In this document: positions 34,346 through 43,094 of the stretch, piece by piece | How the letters are laid out: every line of letters starts with the position of its first letter | Position numbering within the stretch: position 1 is the stretch's first letter | From: Comamonas serinivorans | GTDB lineage: Bacteria; Pseudomonadota; Gammaproteobacteria; Burkholderiales; Burkholderiaceae_C | Assembly: GCF_002158865.1 (NCBI RefSeq) | Contig: NZ_CP021455.1 | Location: 1,674,001-1,738,000 of the forward strand | Length of the DNA stretch: 64,000 nucleotides | Direction of reading: 5' to 3' | Notes under the pieces: model-generated | Databases searched by the model: none | Told to the model about the DNA's origin: nothing | The model's input: only the letters and a program-made list of their open reading frames with translations | Position numbers and translations under genes: made by a program

Positions 34346-35113
34346 ATGAATTGGATGGCCGAACACCTGTTGAAGGGGCTGATGGCGCTTGCCCTGGTGT
34401 GCAGCGCGGGGGCTGTGAAGGCCCAGGGGCTGTTGTTTGAGCCCGGCGTGGTGAATTTTCCCAACACCGTGGCGGGCAGCACGTCGAGTGAGGTGACCAT
34501 CACGGTGACCAACTTCGACCCGATGCCTGTGACGGTCACGGCCATCATCCCGCCAGCGAACACCGCCTTTGCCGTGACTCACGACTGCCCCGTTGGCAGC
34601 TACGCGCCGTTTGCGACTTGTCAGGTGCGGGTGACGTTCACGGCTCCGATGGCGGCCGGCCCGGTCAACGACGTGTTCCGTTTTCAGGCCTTGACCTATG
34701 GCGACCTGGACATCCGTTTGAACGGGGCGTCCGATGGGGTGCCGCTCACGCCGCAAACCATCACCTTCACCAGCACAGCGCCCGCGGCCACCGTGGGCTC
34801 GACCTATGCGGTCACGGCCACGGGCGGCGGCTCGGGCAACCCCGTGGTCTTCAGCATCGATCCGGCGTCTGACGCGGTCTGCACCGTCAATGGCAGCACC
34901 GTCAGCTTCATCGGGGTGGGCGATTGCACCATCCAGGCCAACCAGGCCGGCAACGCCACGTTCGAGGCGGCGCCTCAAGTTCAACAGGTGGTGACGGTGT
35001 CGGCCGCGCCGCCCGCGGCGCCGAAGGCCGTGCCCTCGTCGACCGCGTGGGGCCTGGGGCTGCTGGCGCTGGGGATGGCGGCGGGCCTGGTCTGGCGCAG
35101 GCCGCGCGCCTGA
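34346..35113 (+). CDS. Secreted protein with a choice-of-anchor region and IPTL-CTERM-like sorting tail
   Basis: A 255-residue exported protein. Signal peptide at residues 8-27 (ending VKAQG). Residues 28-130 form an immunoglobulin-like / DUF1573-like domain (PGVVNFPNTVAGSTSSEVTITVTNFDPMPVTVT), with two Cys in DCPVG and FATCQV. Residues 131-220 form a second repeat. The C-terminus (about residues 228-255: VPSSTAWGLGLLALG, hydrophobic stretch, WRRPRA) fits the IPTL-CTERM pattern for exosortase-type sorting. So a surface-attached adhesive or matrix protein is likely, if an exosortase exists elsewhere. Confidence 0.8.
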   Translation: MNWMAEHLLKGLMALALVCSAGAVKAQGLLFEPGVVNFPNTVAGSTSSEVTITVTNFDPMPVTVTAIIPPANTAFAVTHDCPVGSYAPFATCQVRVTFTAPMAAGPVNDVFRFQALTYGDLDIRLNGASDGVPLTPQTITFTSTAPAATVGSTYAVTATGGGSGNPVVFSIDPASDAVCTVNGSTVSFIGVGDCTIQANQAGNATFEAAPQVQQVVTVSAAPPAAPKAVPSSTAWGLGLLALGMAAGLVWRRPRA

Positions 35114-35159
35114 GAGGCCTTCAGGCCTGGCGCGGGCCTGAAGGTGGACGGACTGGCGG

Positions 35160-35864
35160 TCAGTCGCGGTTGGTGAGCGACAGCAGTAGCTGCAGCACGT
35201 ACCAGAACAGCAGTGCGATCGAGGCGAACAGGTGCAGGGCCGCACCCACGGGCCGGTTGGTGGGGTAGTCGTGGATGATGCGTGCGGTGTCGTACAGCAC
35301 GCAGCCGCCAGCGAACAGGATCATCAGGCCCGAGAACCACACGCCCAGCTTGAAGCCGAAGATCACGGCCGAGACGATGGTGCCCAGGGCGACGAAGCCG
35401 CCCACCTTGAGGATGCCGCCCAGGAACGAGAAATCGCTCTTCGAGGTGAAGGCGGTGTAGGTCAGGCCCGCCACCAGCAGCAGCGTGATCAGGGCCGCGG
35501 CGCCAATCGCCTCGGGGGCGATCAGCATCGCCAGGCCCATCAGCGGCATGAAGATCAGCGACTCGGCCACCACGTAGCCGCCCAGGGCCAGCATCTGCTT
35601 GCTCGGGTCATCCGAGGTGTCGGCGATCTTGGTGGCCAACCAGGCCACCACCATGAACGCGCCCAGCACCGCCAGCCAGGCATATTTGCCGCTGCCCGCC
35701 AGCAGCTTGGCCGCCTGCAGCGACAAGCCCGAGACGATGAACAGCCCGGACAGCACGGCAAACGCCAGGATGGCGATGCCCAGGTGCTTGTAGGTGGCGA
35801 TCAGGAAATTGCGGCGCGCCTGCGGCTCGCCGGCATGCATCTGGGGGGACAGGACCGTGCTCAT
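35160..35864 (-). CDS. Bax inhibitor-1 / YccA family membrane protein
   Basis: A 234-residue protein with seven membrane segments. The family features are visible: N-terminal cytosolic stretch, then YKHLGIAILAFAVLSGLF, GYVVAESLIFMPLM and the C-terminal YDTARIIHDYPTNRPVGAALHLFASIALLFWYVLQLLL, including the conserved Asp residues of the closing helix. Bacterial BI-1 proteins (YccA, YbhL, BsYetJ) are calcium-leak or FtsH-modulating proteins. The ATG at 35862-35864 follows AGGAG. Confidence 0.93.
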   Translation of the reverse strand: MSTVLSPQMHAGEPQARRNFLIATYKHLGIAILAFAVLSGLFIVSGLSLQAAKLLAGSGKYAWLAVLGAFMVVAWLATKIADTSDDPSKQMLALGGYVVAESLIFMPLMGLAMLIAPEAIGAAALITLLLVAGLTYTAFTSKSDFSFLGGILKVGGFVALGTIVSAVIFGFKLGVWFSGLMILFAGGCVLYDTARIIHDYPTNRPVGAALHLFASIALLFWYVLQLLLSLTNRD

Positions 35865-36248
35865 GAAACTCCTCCGGAAAATGGGCTGCGTCAGCCTCGG
35901 ACATGGGGGTGGGGCCTGTGGCGCAGGCCGTCCACCCTCGGCACTACACAGTCTGACTGTACCTGGGGATGCCTGCGGCACGCCACGGGCCGGGCTATTG
36001 GGCCGGTGCCGGGGCGGGCCTTGGCGTGGCCGCGGGGGCCTTTGCGACCTCGCGAAATCGCGGCGATCACCTCAGGCTTTGAGTCTCAGGGCAAAAAAGG
36101 TCAATGGAGTATGGTTTCGTTGCCGATGTTTGGTCATCGGATGCTGCAGCATACTGCTTGGTGTTGGCCCGATCGAACGTCACCAGCACGACCTGCGCCC
36201 GCAGGCGCGTCACCATCGGCACGGTTCACCCGGCCCGCACCCAGCGGC
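35865..36248. other. Gene-free gap with one 46-nt palindrome
   Basis: About 385 bp between two minus-strand genes. It holds palindrome copy 12 and no supportable gene. A short AT-richer stretch near 36085-36120 precedes the palindrome. Confidence 0.45.
36109..36154. repeat. 46-nt palindromic element, copy 12
   Basis: Outer GTATG/CATAC and inner CCGAT against ATCGG (5 pairs, the CGAT variant of the inner stem). Left flank GGA, right flank TGC. Lies downstream of the UbiH-type gene stop. Confidence 0.85.
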
Positions 36249-37772
36249 TCAGCGCATCGGGCGAGGCAACTGGGCCACCAGCAGGCGCCAGGGGCTGCGG
36301 CCGGTGAGCTGCGACGCGATGGCGGCGCGCAGCGGGGGCAGGCGGCGCGCGCCTTGCAGCACGGCCTGGCGCAGCAAGCGCGGCAGGGGCCGGGCGTCGG
36401 TGAACAGGCCGACCACGGCATTGGTGCCCTGGTAGATCGGCCAGGCGTGGCGGTGCTGGCCGCGGGCGTAGGGCGCGAGCGCCTGCGCCGTGCCCCAGTC
36501 CCGCCCGGCCCGACGTGCGGCCACGATGGCCGCGGTCAGCCGCTCGACCCCGGCCAGGCCCAGGTTGAAGCCATGCGCGGTGACCGGGTGCATGCCCACG
36601 GCGGCATCGCCCAGCAGCGCAAAGCGCGGGCCGGCCAGGCGGTGCGCGTAGGTGGCCAGCAGCGGGTAGGTGTGGCGTTGGCCCACCAGGGCCATGGGCC
36701 CGAGCCGCTGCCGGAAGTGGCCTTGCACCTCGGCGGCGAAGGCCTGCTCATCGAGCGCCATCAAACGGGCGGCATCGGCGTTGTCCGTGGTGACCACGGC
36801 AGAGCAATGGTGGGCGCTGGCTTGGGCCTCGGCCTCGGTTGTGGTCTCGGCGCCCGCCGGCAGCGGCAGGATGGCCAGCGTGCGTTCCCAGCCAAAGCAC
36901 TCGTGCGCGACCTCGTTGTGGGGCAGCGCATGGCGCATGCGGCAGACGATGACGGTGCGGCCGAAGTCGCGCATCTGCGCGCCCACGCCGAGCAGGCGCC
37001 GCATGGCGGACATGCGGCTGTCGGCTGCGACGAGCAGGGGCGCACGCAGGTGCTGTGTATCCGTGGTGGGTCCGCTGGTGGGTGAGGGGGCCGACGCACT
37101 CGCGCCCCTGTTCACGTTCGCGTCCGGGCGGAAGCGGTCCTGGGGCCCGGCGTAGCCGGTGTTGCAGGTGAACTGCAGCGCCGCGTGCGTGTCGTGCACC
37201 TGCACCTGGCTCACGCGGGCGCCGGTGATCAGGCGCAGGCCGGTGCCTGGGTCGGCCGCCAGCTCGGACGCCACCTGCCAGGCCGTGCGGCGCAGCGCGT
37301 GGTTGGGCACGATGCGGCCCAGCGCGTCCAGGCCGTGGTCGGCGGCGCCCGTGTCGCCAGCGCCAGGGTCGGCAGAACCCTTGCCGGCCGCACCGCTGGC
37401 GGCCGAACCCCTGCCAGCCGAACCCCTGCTGGTTGCGCCGCTGCCAGTCGCTCCAGGGCCGGCCGAGCCGGCGGCGTCGATGTCCAGCGTGGGGCGCCAG
37501 CCCACGGGGCCATCGTGCACCACGGCCTGGCGGATGTGGCCGCATTCGTGCGCCTGCAGGTGTTGCCAGGTGCCCAGGCGGGTCAGCGTGGCCACGCTGG
37601 GCAGGGTCAGGGCGATTTCCCGGCCGTCGGGCGCGGGCCGGGCCAGCTGGGCCTCGGGCTGCTGTTCGAGCACCGTGGTGCGCAGGCCGGCCCGGGTCAG
37701 TGAGATGGCGAGCGAGAGGCCGGCCGGCCCCGCACCCACGATGAGGACGTCGGCATGCGCGGTGGCGGTCAT
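36249..37772 (-). CDS. UbiH/UbiF-family FAD monooxygenase with a repeat insert
   Basis: A 507-residue FAD-dependent hydroxylase of the ubiquinone-synthesis family (aromatic ring hydroxylation, membrane-associated). FAD motifs are complete: DVLIVGAGPAGLSLAISLTRAGL (residues 8-30) and FALLGDAAVGMHPVTAHGFNLGLAGVERL, with GD and the central LVAADSRMSAMRRLLG. Between the N-terminal region and NHALRRTAWQV, at about residues 100-148, sits an unusual Gly/Ser/Ala stretch (GSAGRGSAASGAAGKGSAD) encoded by six near-identical 15-bp units. Family members are about 400 residues, so this insert and a C-terminal extension explain the extra length. A second UbiH-type enzyme lies at 54917-56089. Confidence 0.88.
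   Translation of the reverse strand: MTATAHADVLIVGAGPAGLSLAISLTRAGLRTTVLEQQPEAQLARPAPDGREIALTLPSVATLTRLGTWQHLQAHECGHIRQAVVHDGPVGWRPTLDIDAAGSAGPGATGSGATSRGSAGRGSAASGAAGKGSADPGAGDTGAADHGLDALGRIVPNHALRRTAWQVASELAADPGTGLRLITGARVSQVQVHDTHAALQFTCNTGYAGPQDRFRPDANVNRGASASAPSPTSGPTTDTQHLRAPLLVAADSRMSAMRRLLGVGAQMRDFGRTVIVCRMRHALPHNEVAHECFGWERTLAILPLPAGAETTTEAEAQASAHHCSAVVTTDNADAARLMALDEQAFAAEVQGHFRQRLGPMALVGQRHTYPLLATYAHRLAGPRFALLGDAAVGMHPVTAHGFNLGLAGVERLTAAIVAARRAGRDWGTAQALAPYARGQHRHAWPIYQGTNAVVGLFTDARPLPRLLRQAVLQGARRLPPLRAAIASQLTGRSPWRLLVAQLPRPMR
37372..37461. repeat. 15-bp in-frame tandem repeat inside the UbiH-type gene
   Basis: About six 15-bp units (for example GCCGAACCCCTGCCA at 37402-37416 and GCCGAACCCCTGCTG at 37417-37431) lie in frame in the minus-strand gene, yielding a five-residue Gly/Ser/Ala/Arg repeat. 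Variable units suggest slippage followed by divergence. Confidence 0.75.
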
Positions 37773-37813
37773 GGTGTGGCAATGTGTGGTTGGGTGGATG
37801 AATTGAAAACGGA

Positions 37814-37859
37814 GTATCAACCTGCTGTCGTTGATTGAACAACGGCAACAGGCTGATAC
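37814..37859. repeat. 46-nt palindromic element, copy 13
   Basis: 16 of 19 arm positions pair, plus one G-T: GTATCA/TGATAC, CCTG/CAGG and CGTT/AACG. Flanks GGA and TCC also pair. Lies between the UbiH-type and malic enzyme genes, 41 bp upstream of the former's start. Confidence 0.9.
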
Positions 37860-37981
37860 TCCGTGCTGGCTGGCGCTCTTGCGCGCTGGCTGGCTGGCTG
37901 GCGGCACCGGTCTGCGGTGCCGGGCTTCAGCGCGTGCCCGTGATCGCGTGGCGCCGCGATCGTCGGCACGCGCTGCGGGCG

Positions 37982-40294
37982 TCAGCGGCGGCGCAGGGCC
38001 TCGGCTTCGGCCACGGCCAGGGCCGTCATGTTGACCAGGCGGCGCACCGTGGCCGACGGGGTCAGCACGTGCGCGGGCTTGGCCGTGCCCATGAGCACCG
38101 GACCCACGGTGACGCCATGGCCGATGGTCATCTTCATGACGTTGAACAGGATGTTGGCGGCGTCCAGGTTGGGGCAGACCAGCAGGTTGGCTTCGCCGCT
38201 GAGCGTGCTGTTGGGTACGTTCAGGCTGCGGATGGCTTCGGACAGGGCGCTGTCGCCGTGCATTTCGCCGTCGCACTCGACCTCGGGCTCCAGGTCGCGG
38301 AACAGCTCGCGTGCCTCGCGCACCTTGATGGCCGAAGGGCGCTTGGACGAGCCGAAGTTCGAGTGCGACAGGAAGGCGACCTTGGGCGGCACGCCGAAGT
38401 TGCGCACCTCGTGGGCGGCCATCTGGGCGATGTGGGCCAGCTCCTCGGCCGTGGGGTTTTCGTGCACGTAGGTGTCGGTGATGAACAGCGTGCGGTCTTC
38501 GGCCAGCAGCACGTTCAGCGTCGCGAAGTCGAAGTGGCCGGGCTGCAGGCCGATCACGTCCTTGATGTGCGAGAGGTGCTGGTCAAAGCGGCCCAGCGTG
38601 CCGCACAGCATGGTGTCGGCATCGCCGATGTGCACCATCAGCGCCGCGATGATGGTGGTCGAGCGGCGCACGGCGGCCTTGGCGGCCTCGACCGACACGC
38701 CGTTGCGGCTCATCAGGCCGTGGTAGGTCTCCCAGTACTGGCGGAAGCGCGGATCGTCCTCGGGGTCGCAGATCTCGACGTCCTTGCCGGGTTTGATGCG
38801 CAGGCCGGCCTTGGCGATGCGGGCCTCGATCACGTTGGGGCGGCCGATGAGGATGGGGTGGGCCAGGCCGTCGTCCACGGCGATCTGCGCCGCGCGCAGC
38901 ACGCGCTCGTCCTCGCCTTCGGCAAAGGCCACGCGCTTGTGGGCCGCCGGGGCTTGGCGGGCCGTCATGTAGATGGGCTGCATCAGCATGCCCGTCTGGT
39001 GCACGAACTGGTCCAGGCTCTCGGTGTAGGCCTTGAGGTCGGCGATGGGGCGGGTGGCCACGCCGGACTCGGCGGCGGCCTTGGCCACGGCGGGTGCGAT
39101 GCGCGTGATCAGGCGCGGGTCGAACGGCGTGGGGATGATGTAGTCCGGGCCGAACGTCATCTCCAGGCCTTGGTAGGCGGCGGCGACTTCGGCGCTGGGC
39201 TCGGCCTTGGCCAGTGCGGCGATCTCGCGCACGCAGGCGATCTTCATCTCGTCGGTGATCTTGGTGGCGCCGCAATCGAGCGCGCCGCGGAAGATGTAGG
39301 GGAAGCACAGGACGTTGTTGACCTGGTTCGGGTAGTCCGAGCGGCCCGTGGCCATGATGCAGTCCGGCCGCGCGGCCTTGGCGACCTCGGGGCGGATCTC
39401 GGGTTCGGGGTTGGCCAGCGCCAGGATGATGGGCTTGTCGGCCATGGTCTTGACCATGTCGCCCGTCAGCACGCCCGGGGCCGAGCAGCCCAGGAACACG
39501 TCGGCGTCCTTGACGACATCGGCGAGCGTGCGCGCGCCGGTGTCGGGCTGGGCGTAGCGGGCCTTGGACTCGTCGAAGCCACCCGGGCGGCCTTCGTAGA
39601 TCAGGCCCTTGGAGTCGCAGGCGAACACGTTCTCGCGTTTGACGCCCAGGCTCACCATCACGTCCAGGCAGGCGATGGCGGCGGCGCCCGCGCCCGACAC
39701 GGTGATCTTCACCTCACCGATCTGCTTGTTCACCAGCTCCAGCCCGTTGAGCAGGGCCGCGCTCGAGATGATGGCCGTGCCGTGCTGGTCGTCGTGGAAG
39801 ACCGGGATGTTCATGCGCTCGGACAGCTTGCGCTCGATGTAGAAGCACTCGGGCGCCTTGATGTCTTCGAGGTTGATGCCGCCCAGCGTGGGCTCCAGGC
39901 TGGCGATGATGTCGACCAGTTTGTCGGGGTCGCGCTCGGCCAGTTCGATGTCGAACACGTCGACGCCGGCGAATTTTTTGAACAGGCAGCCTTTGCCCTC
40001 CATCACCGGTTTGCCGGCCAGCGGGCCGATGTCGCCCAGGCCCAGCACGGCCGTGCCGTTGGTCACCACGCCCACCAGGTTGCCGCGTGCCGTGAAGTCG
40101 TAGGCCTTGCTGGGGTCGGCCTGGATGTCCAGGCAGGGGTAGGCCACGCCAGGCGAATAGGCCAGCGAGAGGTCGCGCTGGTTCGACAGGGGCTTGGTGG
40201 GCGTGACCGAGATCTTGCCCCGCGTGGGGTTGCGGTGGTATTCGCGTGCAGCATCGCTCAGCTGCTGCTCGGCGGCATTCATGGGTTTGGACAA
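37982..40294 (-). CDS. maeB: NADP-dependent malic enzyme with phosphotransacetylase-like domain
   Basis: A 770-residue MaeB. The malic N-domain (residues 1-160; TPTKPLSNQRDLSLAYSPGVAYP, and the Lys of GKGCLFKKFAGVDVFDIE), the NAD(P)-binding domain (FHDDQHGTAIISSAALLNGLEL; VSGAGAAAIACL), and the C-terminal PTA/PTB-like regulatory domain (about residues 430-765; PKVAFLSHSNFGSSKRPSA) are all present. It converts malate to pyruvate and CO2. The start is probably the TTG at 40292-40294: GGAGA stands six bases before it, while the ATG four codons later is too far. The upstream open frame is a spurious extension. Confidence 0.96.
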   Translation of the reverse strand: MSKPMNAAEQQLSDAAREYHRNPTRGKISVTPTKPLSNQRDLSLAYSPGVAYPCLDIQADPSKAYDFTARGNLVGVVTNGTAVLGLGDIGPLAGKPVMEGKGCLFKKFAGVDVFDIELAERDPDKLVDIIASLEPTLGGINLEDIKAPECFYIERKLSERMNIPVFHDDQHGTAIISSAALLNGLELVNKQIGEVKITVSGAGAAAIACLDVMVSLGVKRENVFACDSKGLIYEGRPGGFDESKARYAQPDTGARTLADVVKDADVFLGCSAPGVLTGDMVKTMADKPIILALANPEPEIRPEVAKAARPDCIMATGRSDYPNQVNNVLCFPYIFRGALDCGATKITDEMKIACVREIAALAKAEPSAEVAAAYQGLEMTFGPDYIIPTPFDPRLITRIAPAVAKAAAESGVATRPIADLKAYTESLDQFVHQTGMLMQPIYMTARQAPAAHKRVAFAEGEDERVLRAAQIAVDDGLAHPILIGRPNVIEARIAKAGLRIKPGKDVEICDPEDDPRFRQYWETYHGLMSRNGVSVEAAKAAVRRSTTIIAALMVHIGDADTMLCGTLGRFDQHLSHIKDVIGLQPGHFDFATLNVLLAEDRTLFITDTYVHENPTAEELAHIAQMAAHEVRNFGVPPKVAFLSHSNFGSSKRPSAIKVREARELFRDLEPEVECDGEMHGDSALSEAIRSLNVPNSTLSGEANLLVCPNLDAANILFNVMKMTIGHGVTVGPVLMGTAKPAHVLTPSATVRRLVNMTALAVAEAEALRRR

Positions 40295-41104
40295 GGCTGT
40301 CTCCTGAACTGGCTCTAAAGGGTGAATCGTTGCATGGGCGCTGCCGCAAGGCGCTTGAGGCGTGCCGCGCACCAGGGTGCTGCAACACGTGGGACTAGCA
40401 TACCCCAGCCAACCAGCCGTTTTGCCACGCGGCGCGCCCGGCCGGACACATGCGCGCAGACCACGCTGGGAAGGCGCCCACTGCTGCGCGGGCTCGCTGT
40501 GCCGGGGCCGCGCCAGCCGTTGTGCGGGCTGCTGTGAAGTCGTGTCACGGGCCGACCATGGCCTGCTGTGCAACGTATTTTTGGGAGGAGGGCCAGCGCA
40601 AGGACCCGCGCGCAGGCATCCGGGCCTGCGCAAGCCGAACCAGAGCCGCCGAAGGGCGAACGGCGAAGTGGTGTGTGACCAGCCCATGGCGCCGCGGGCC
40701 ACGTTCGGCGTCGAGCGAACGGCCCGCTGCCATGTGCGCTGGGGGCCATTGCGTCGTTTTGGCATGCGCTGCCTGAGCCGGTTGGCGAGGCGATGGACAT
40801 TCATGGCCATCGACACGGACACCCGCCCATGCGTTCACCCATGCGGGCCGGGTAGCGCAGCGGCGGGCGGATCATCTGCGGGCGTCGCCATGCCGAGCCG
40901 CCCTGAGCCTGGCCAGCGGCCATCCGCTCACGGGGTGTCCGGAGCGGGCCCGCGGATGCAGCCGGCACCGGCGCGGCTTTCTATACTTCGCCGGCGGTGG
41001 CGGCCGACTGGCACAGCCGGGTCCACCGCCCGTTTTTCGGCCCGACCGGGCGCGCCTTGCCGGCGCCGACCTGGCCGGGCGTGCTCGATGTTTCAGGAGT
41101 TCCC
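40295..41104. other. Gene-free region between maeB and rraA with a probable rraA promoter
   Basis: About 800 bp. Open frames on both strands lack motifs. A TATACT -10-like box lies at 40983-40988, 117 bp before the rraA start. No 46-nt palindrome was found in this stretch. Confidence 0.4.
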
Positions 41105-41608
41105 ATGAGTCAACCCCGCTTTTCCACCTGCGACCTGTGCGACACCCACGAAGGCGACGTCAGCGGCGCCTTCCGCGTGCTGGCGCCCGGCTACCACAGC
41201 TACGGCGGCGTGCGCCACTTCTTTGGTCCGGCCGTGGTCCTGCGCGCGCTGGAGGACAACTCCAAGGTGCGAGATCTGCTGGCCACGCCGGGTGGCGGGC
41301 GCGTGCTGGTGGTCGATGGCGGCGGCTCGATGCGCCGCGCGCTGGTGGGCGGCAACCTGGCCGTGAACGGCGCCAAGAACGGCTGGGCCGGCATCGTGGT
41401 GCACGGCTGCGTGCGCGACGTGGCGGAGCTGCGCGCGGCCGACATCGGCATCCGCGCGCTGGGCACCCACCCCATGCGCACGGCCAAGCTCGGCACCGGC
41501 GAGGTGGACGTGCCGGTCCAGATCGGCGGCGTGTTCGTGCGCCCCGGCGACTGGGTCTATGCCGATGACGATGGCATCGTCATCAGCGACCGCGCTCTGC
41601 ACGCGTGA
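41105..41608 (+). CDS. rraA: RraA family protein (RNase E regulator / HMG aldolase-like)
   Basis: A 167-residue RraA-fold protein. The STCDLCDTHEGDVS opening, RVLVVDGGGSMRRALVGGNLAVNGAKNGWAGIVVHGCVRDVAEL (G, D and R-D motif of the aldolase/RraA family) and VQIGGVFVRPGDWVYADDDGIVI are diagnostic. In E. coli RraA inhibits RNase E; related proteins with the R-D motif are 4-hydroxy-4-methyl-2-oxoglutarate/oxaloacetate lyases. Sequence alone does not settle which. The stop codon is followed within four bases by a 46-nt palindrome. Confidence 0.93.
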   Translation: MSQPRFSTCDLCDTHEGDVSGAFRVLAPGYHSYGGVRHFFGPAVVLRALEDNSKVRDLLATPGGGRVLVVDGGGSMRRALVGGNLAVNGAKNGWAGIVVHGCVRDVAELRAADIGIRALGTHPMRTAKLGTGEVDVPVQIGGVFVRPGDWVYADDDGIVISDRALHA

Positions 41609-41612
41609 TGGG

Positions 41613-41658
41613 GTATGGCCTGGTTGCCGTTTGTTTGAGAACGGCAATCCAGGAATAC
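41613..41658. repeat. 46-nt palindromic element, copy 14
   Basis: Inner TTGCCGTT against AACGGCAA gives 8 pairs; CCTGG against CCAGG adds five more with a one-base bulge. Left flank GGG, right flank TGC. It begins four bases after the rraA stop. Confidence 0.9.
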
Positions 41659-41862
41659 TGCCAATTTTGAAAGGCTGAGTAGGATGCCGGTTTGGGCAGC
41701 GCCATGCCAAGGTGTCGCCGCCCGCCCCAGCGTTGCACAAGGGCGTGCAGGCAGACTGCGCGCGTCCCCTATCTAACGCTGCCCGAGCGCGGCAGGCCAC
41801 CTGAACAGCCCACGCCTGCGCGCACGCGGGTTCAGCCCCGCGTGCGTCGCGCGCCGCTCCGG

Positions 41863-42756
41863 TCACCAGGCGTGCTGGGCGTCCACCGGAAAGCTGCCGT
41901 CCTTCACGGCACGCACGTAGGCTTCCATGGCTTCGCGCACGCCGCCTGCGCCTTCCATGAAGTTGCGCACGAACTTGGGGTTCTTGCCCAGGTTGATGCC
42001 CAGCATGTCGTGCATGACCAGCACCTGGCCGGCCGTGCCCTTGCCGGCCCCGATGCCGATGGTGGCGCAATGCGGCAGCTCCAGCGTCAGCTGGGCCGAG
42101 AGCTCGGCCGGCACCATCTCCAGCACCAGCATGGTGGCGCCCGCGTCCTGCAGGGCCAGCGCTTCTTCGCGCAGGCGCGCGGCGCTGTCGCCCCGACCCT
42201 GCACCCGGTAGCCGCCCAGGGCGTGCACGGTCTGCGGCGTCAGCCCGAGGTGGGCGCAGATCGGGATGCCACGGTCGACCAGGAAGCGCACGGTGTCCGT
42301 GGTCCAGCCGCCGCCTTCGAGCTTGATCATGTGCGCGCCGGCCTGCAGCAGCACGGTGGCGCTGGCCAGCGCCTGCTCGCGCGATTGCTGGTAACTGCCA
42401 AATGGCAGGTCGGCAATCAGCCAGGTGGTGCCCTGCACGCGGTGCAGGCCGCGCGACACGCTTTCGGTGTGGTAACGCATGGTTTCCAGCGTCACGCCCA
42501 CGGTGCTGGGCAGGCCCTGGCACACCATGCCCAGCGAGTCGCCGACGAGGATGCAGTCGACACCGGCGGCGTCGGCCATGGCAGCAAAGGTGGCGTCGTA
42601 GGCCGTCAGCATGGCGATCTTTTCGCCGCGTGCGTGCATGTCGGCCAGACGCGGCAGGCTCACGGGCTTGCGGGTGGCCGGCAGGCTGGCGGGCGGCAGG
42701 CTGCCGTACGGACTGCCTTCGGGGGCGGTGAGCGTGGGGGCGGAAGAGGTCGTCAT
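41863..42756 (-). CDS. panB: 3-methyl-2-oxobutanoate hydroxymethyltransferase
   Basis: A 297-residue PanB, the first committed enzyme of pantothenate synthesis, which forms ketopantoate from alpha-ketoisovalerate and methylene-THF. Metal ligands and catalytic residues are visible in CILVGDSLGMVCQGLPSTVGVTLETM, IKLEGGGW and VLEMVPAELSAQLT. Length, apart from a 30-residue N-terminal extension (residues 1-35), is typical. It is monocistronic here; panC was not found next to it. Confidence 0.97.
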   Translation of the reverse strand: MTTSSAPTLTAPEGSPYGSLPPASLPATRKPVSLPRLADMHARGEKIAMLTAYDATFAAMADAAGVDCILVGDSLGMVCQGLPSTVGVTLETMRYHTESVSRGLHRVQGTTWLIADLPFGSYQQSREQALASATVLLQAGAHMIKLEGGGWTTDTVRFLVDRGIPICAHLGLTPQTVHALGGYRVQGRGDSAARLREEALALQDAGATMLVLEMVPAELSAQLTLELPHCATIGIGAGKGTAGQVLVMHDMLGINLGKNPKFVRNFMEGAGGVREAMEAYVRAVKDGSFPVDAQHAW

Positions 42757-43094
42757 GCAGGTCCTTCAAACGGGCCAGGCCGGTGGCGCGAGCGGGGCTT
42801 GCCCAGTGCAAGCCTCATTGGCGAGCCCATGGGCAGCCTTGGGTGAACCTCGCGGCTCGCCTGGCGGGATGGCGGGTCTGCGGCAAGGCCACAGGCGAAA
42901 CGGGCGCGAGTGTGCCGGCTGCGGGCGCCGCTGTCCACTGTCTGCACGACATGGCGGGCACCCGGCCCGCGTGCAGGCCCCCTCTGGGGCCACGTCGCTC
43001 GGTGTCCGCTCGTCGCCAGCGGGTGGCAGCAACGCCCTGGTGCTGCCCGGCCTGCTGCGGTCGCGTGGCCCAGGTGAACCACGCCAACCCTGCG
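42757..43094. other. Gene-free gap between panB and an MFS gene
   Basis: About 340 bp with no supportable gene, palindrome or terminator. Apparent frames are GC-rich artefacts. Confidence 0.4.

Noticed and set aside
37835..40318. 827-codon plus-strand open frame opposite maeB
   Set aside because: Antisense shadow of the malic enzyme gene, whose domains are intact on the other strand.
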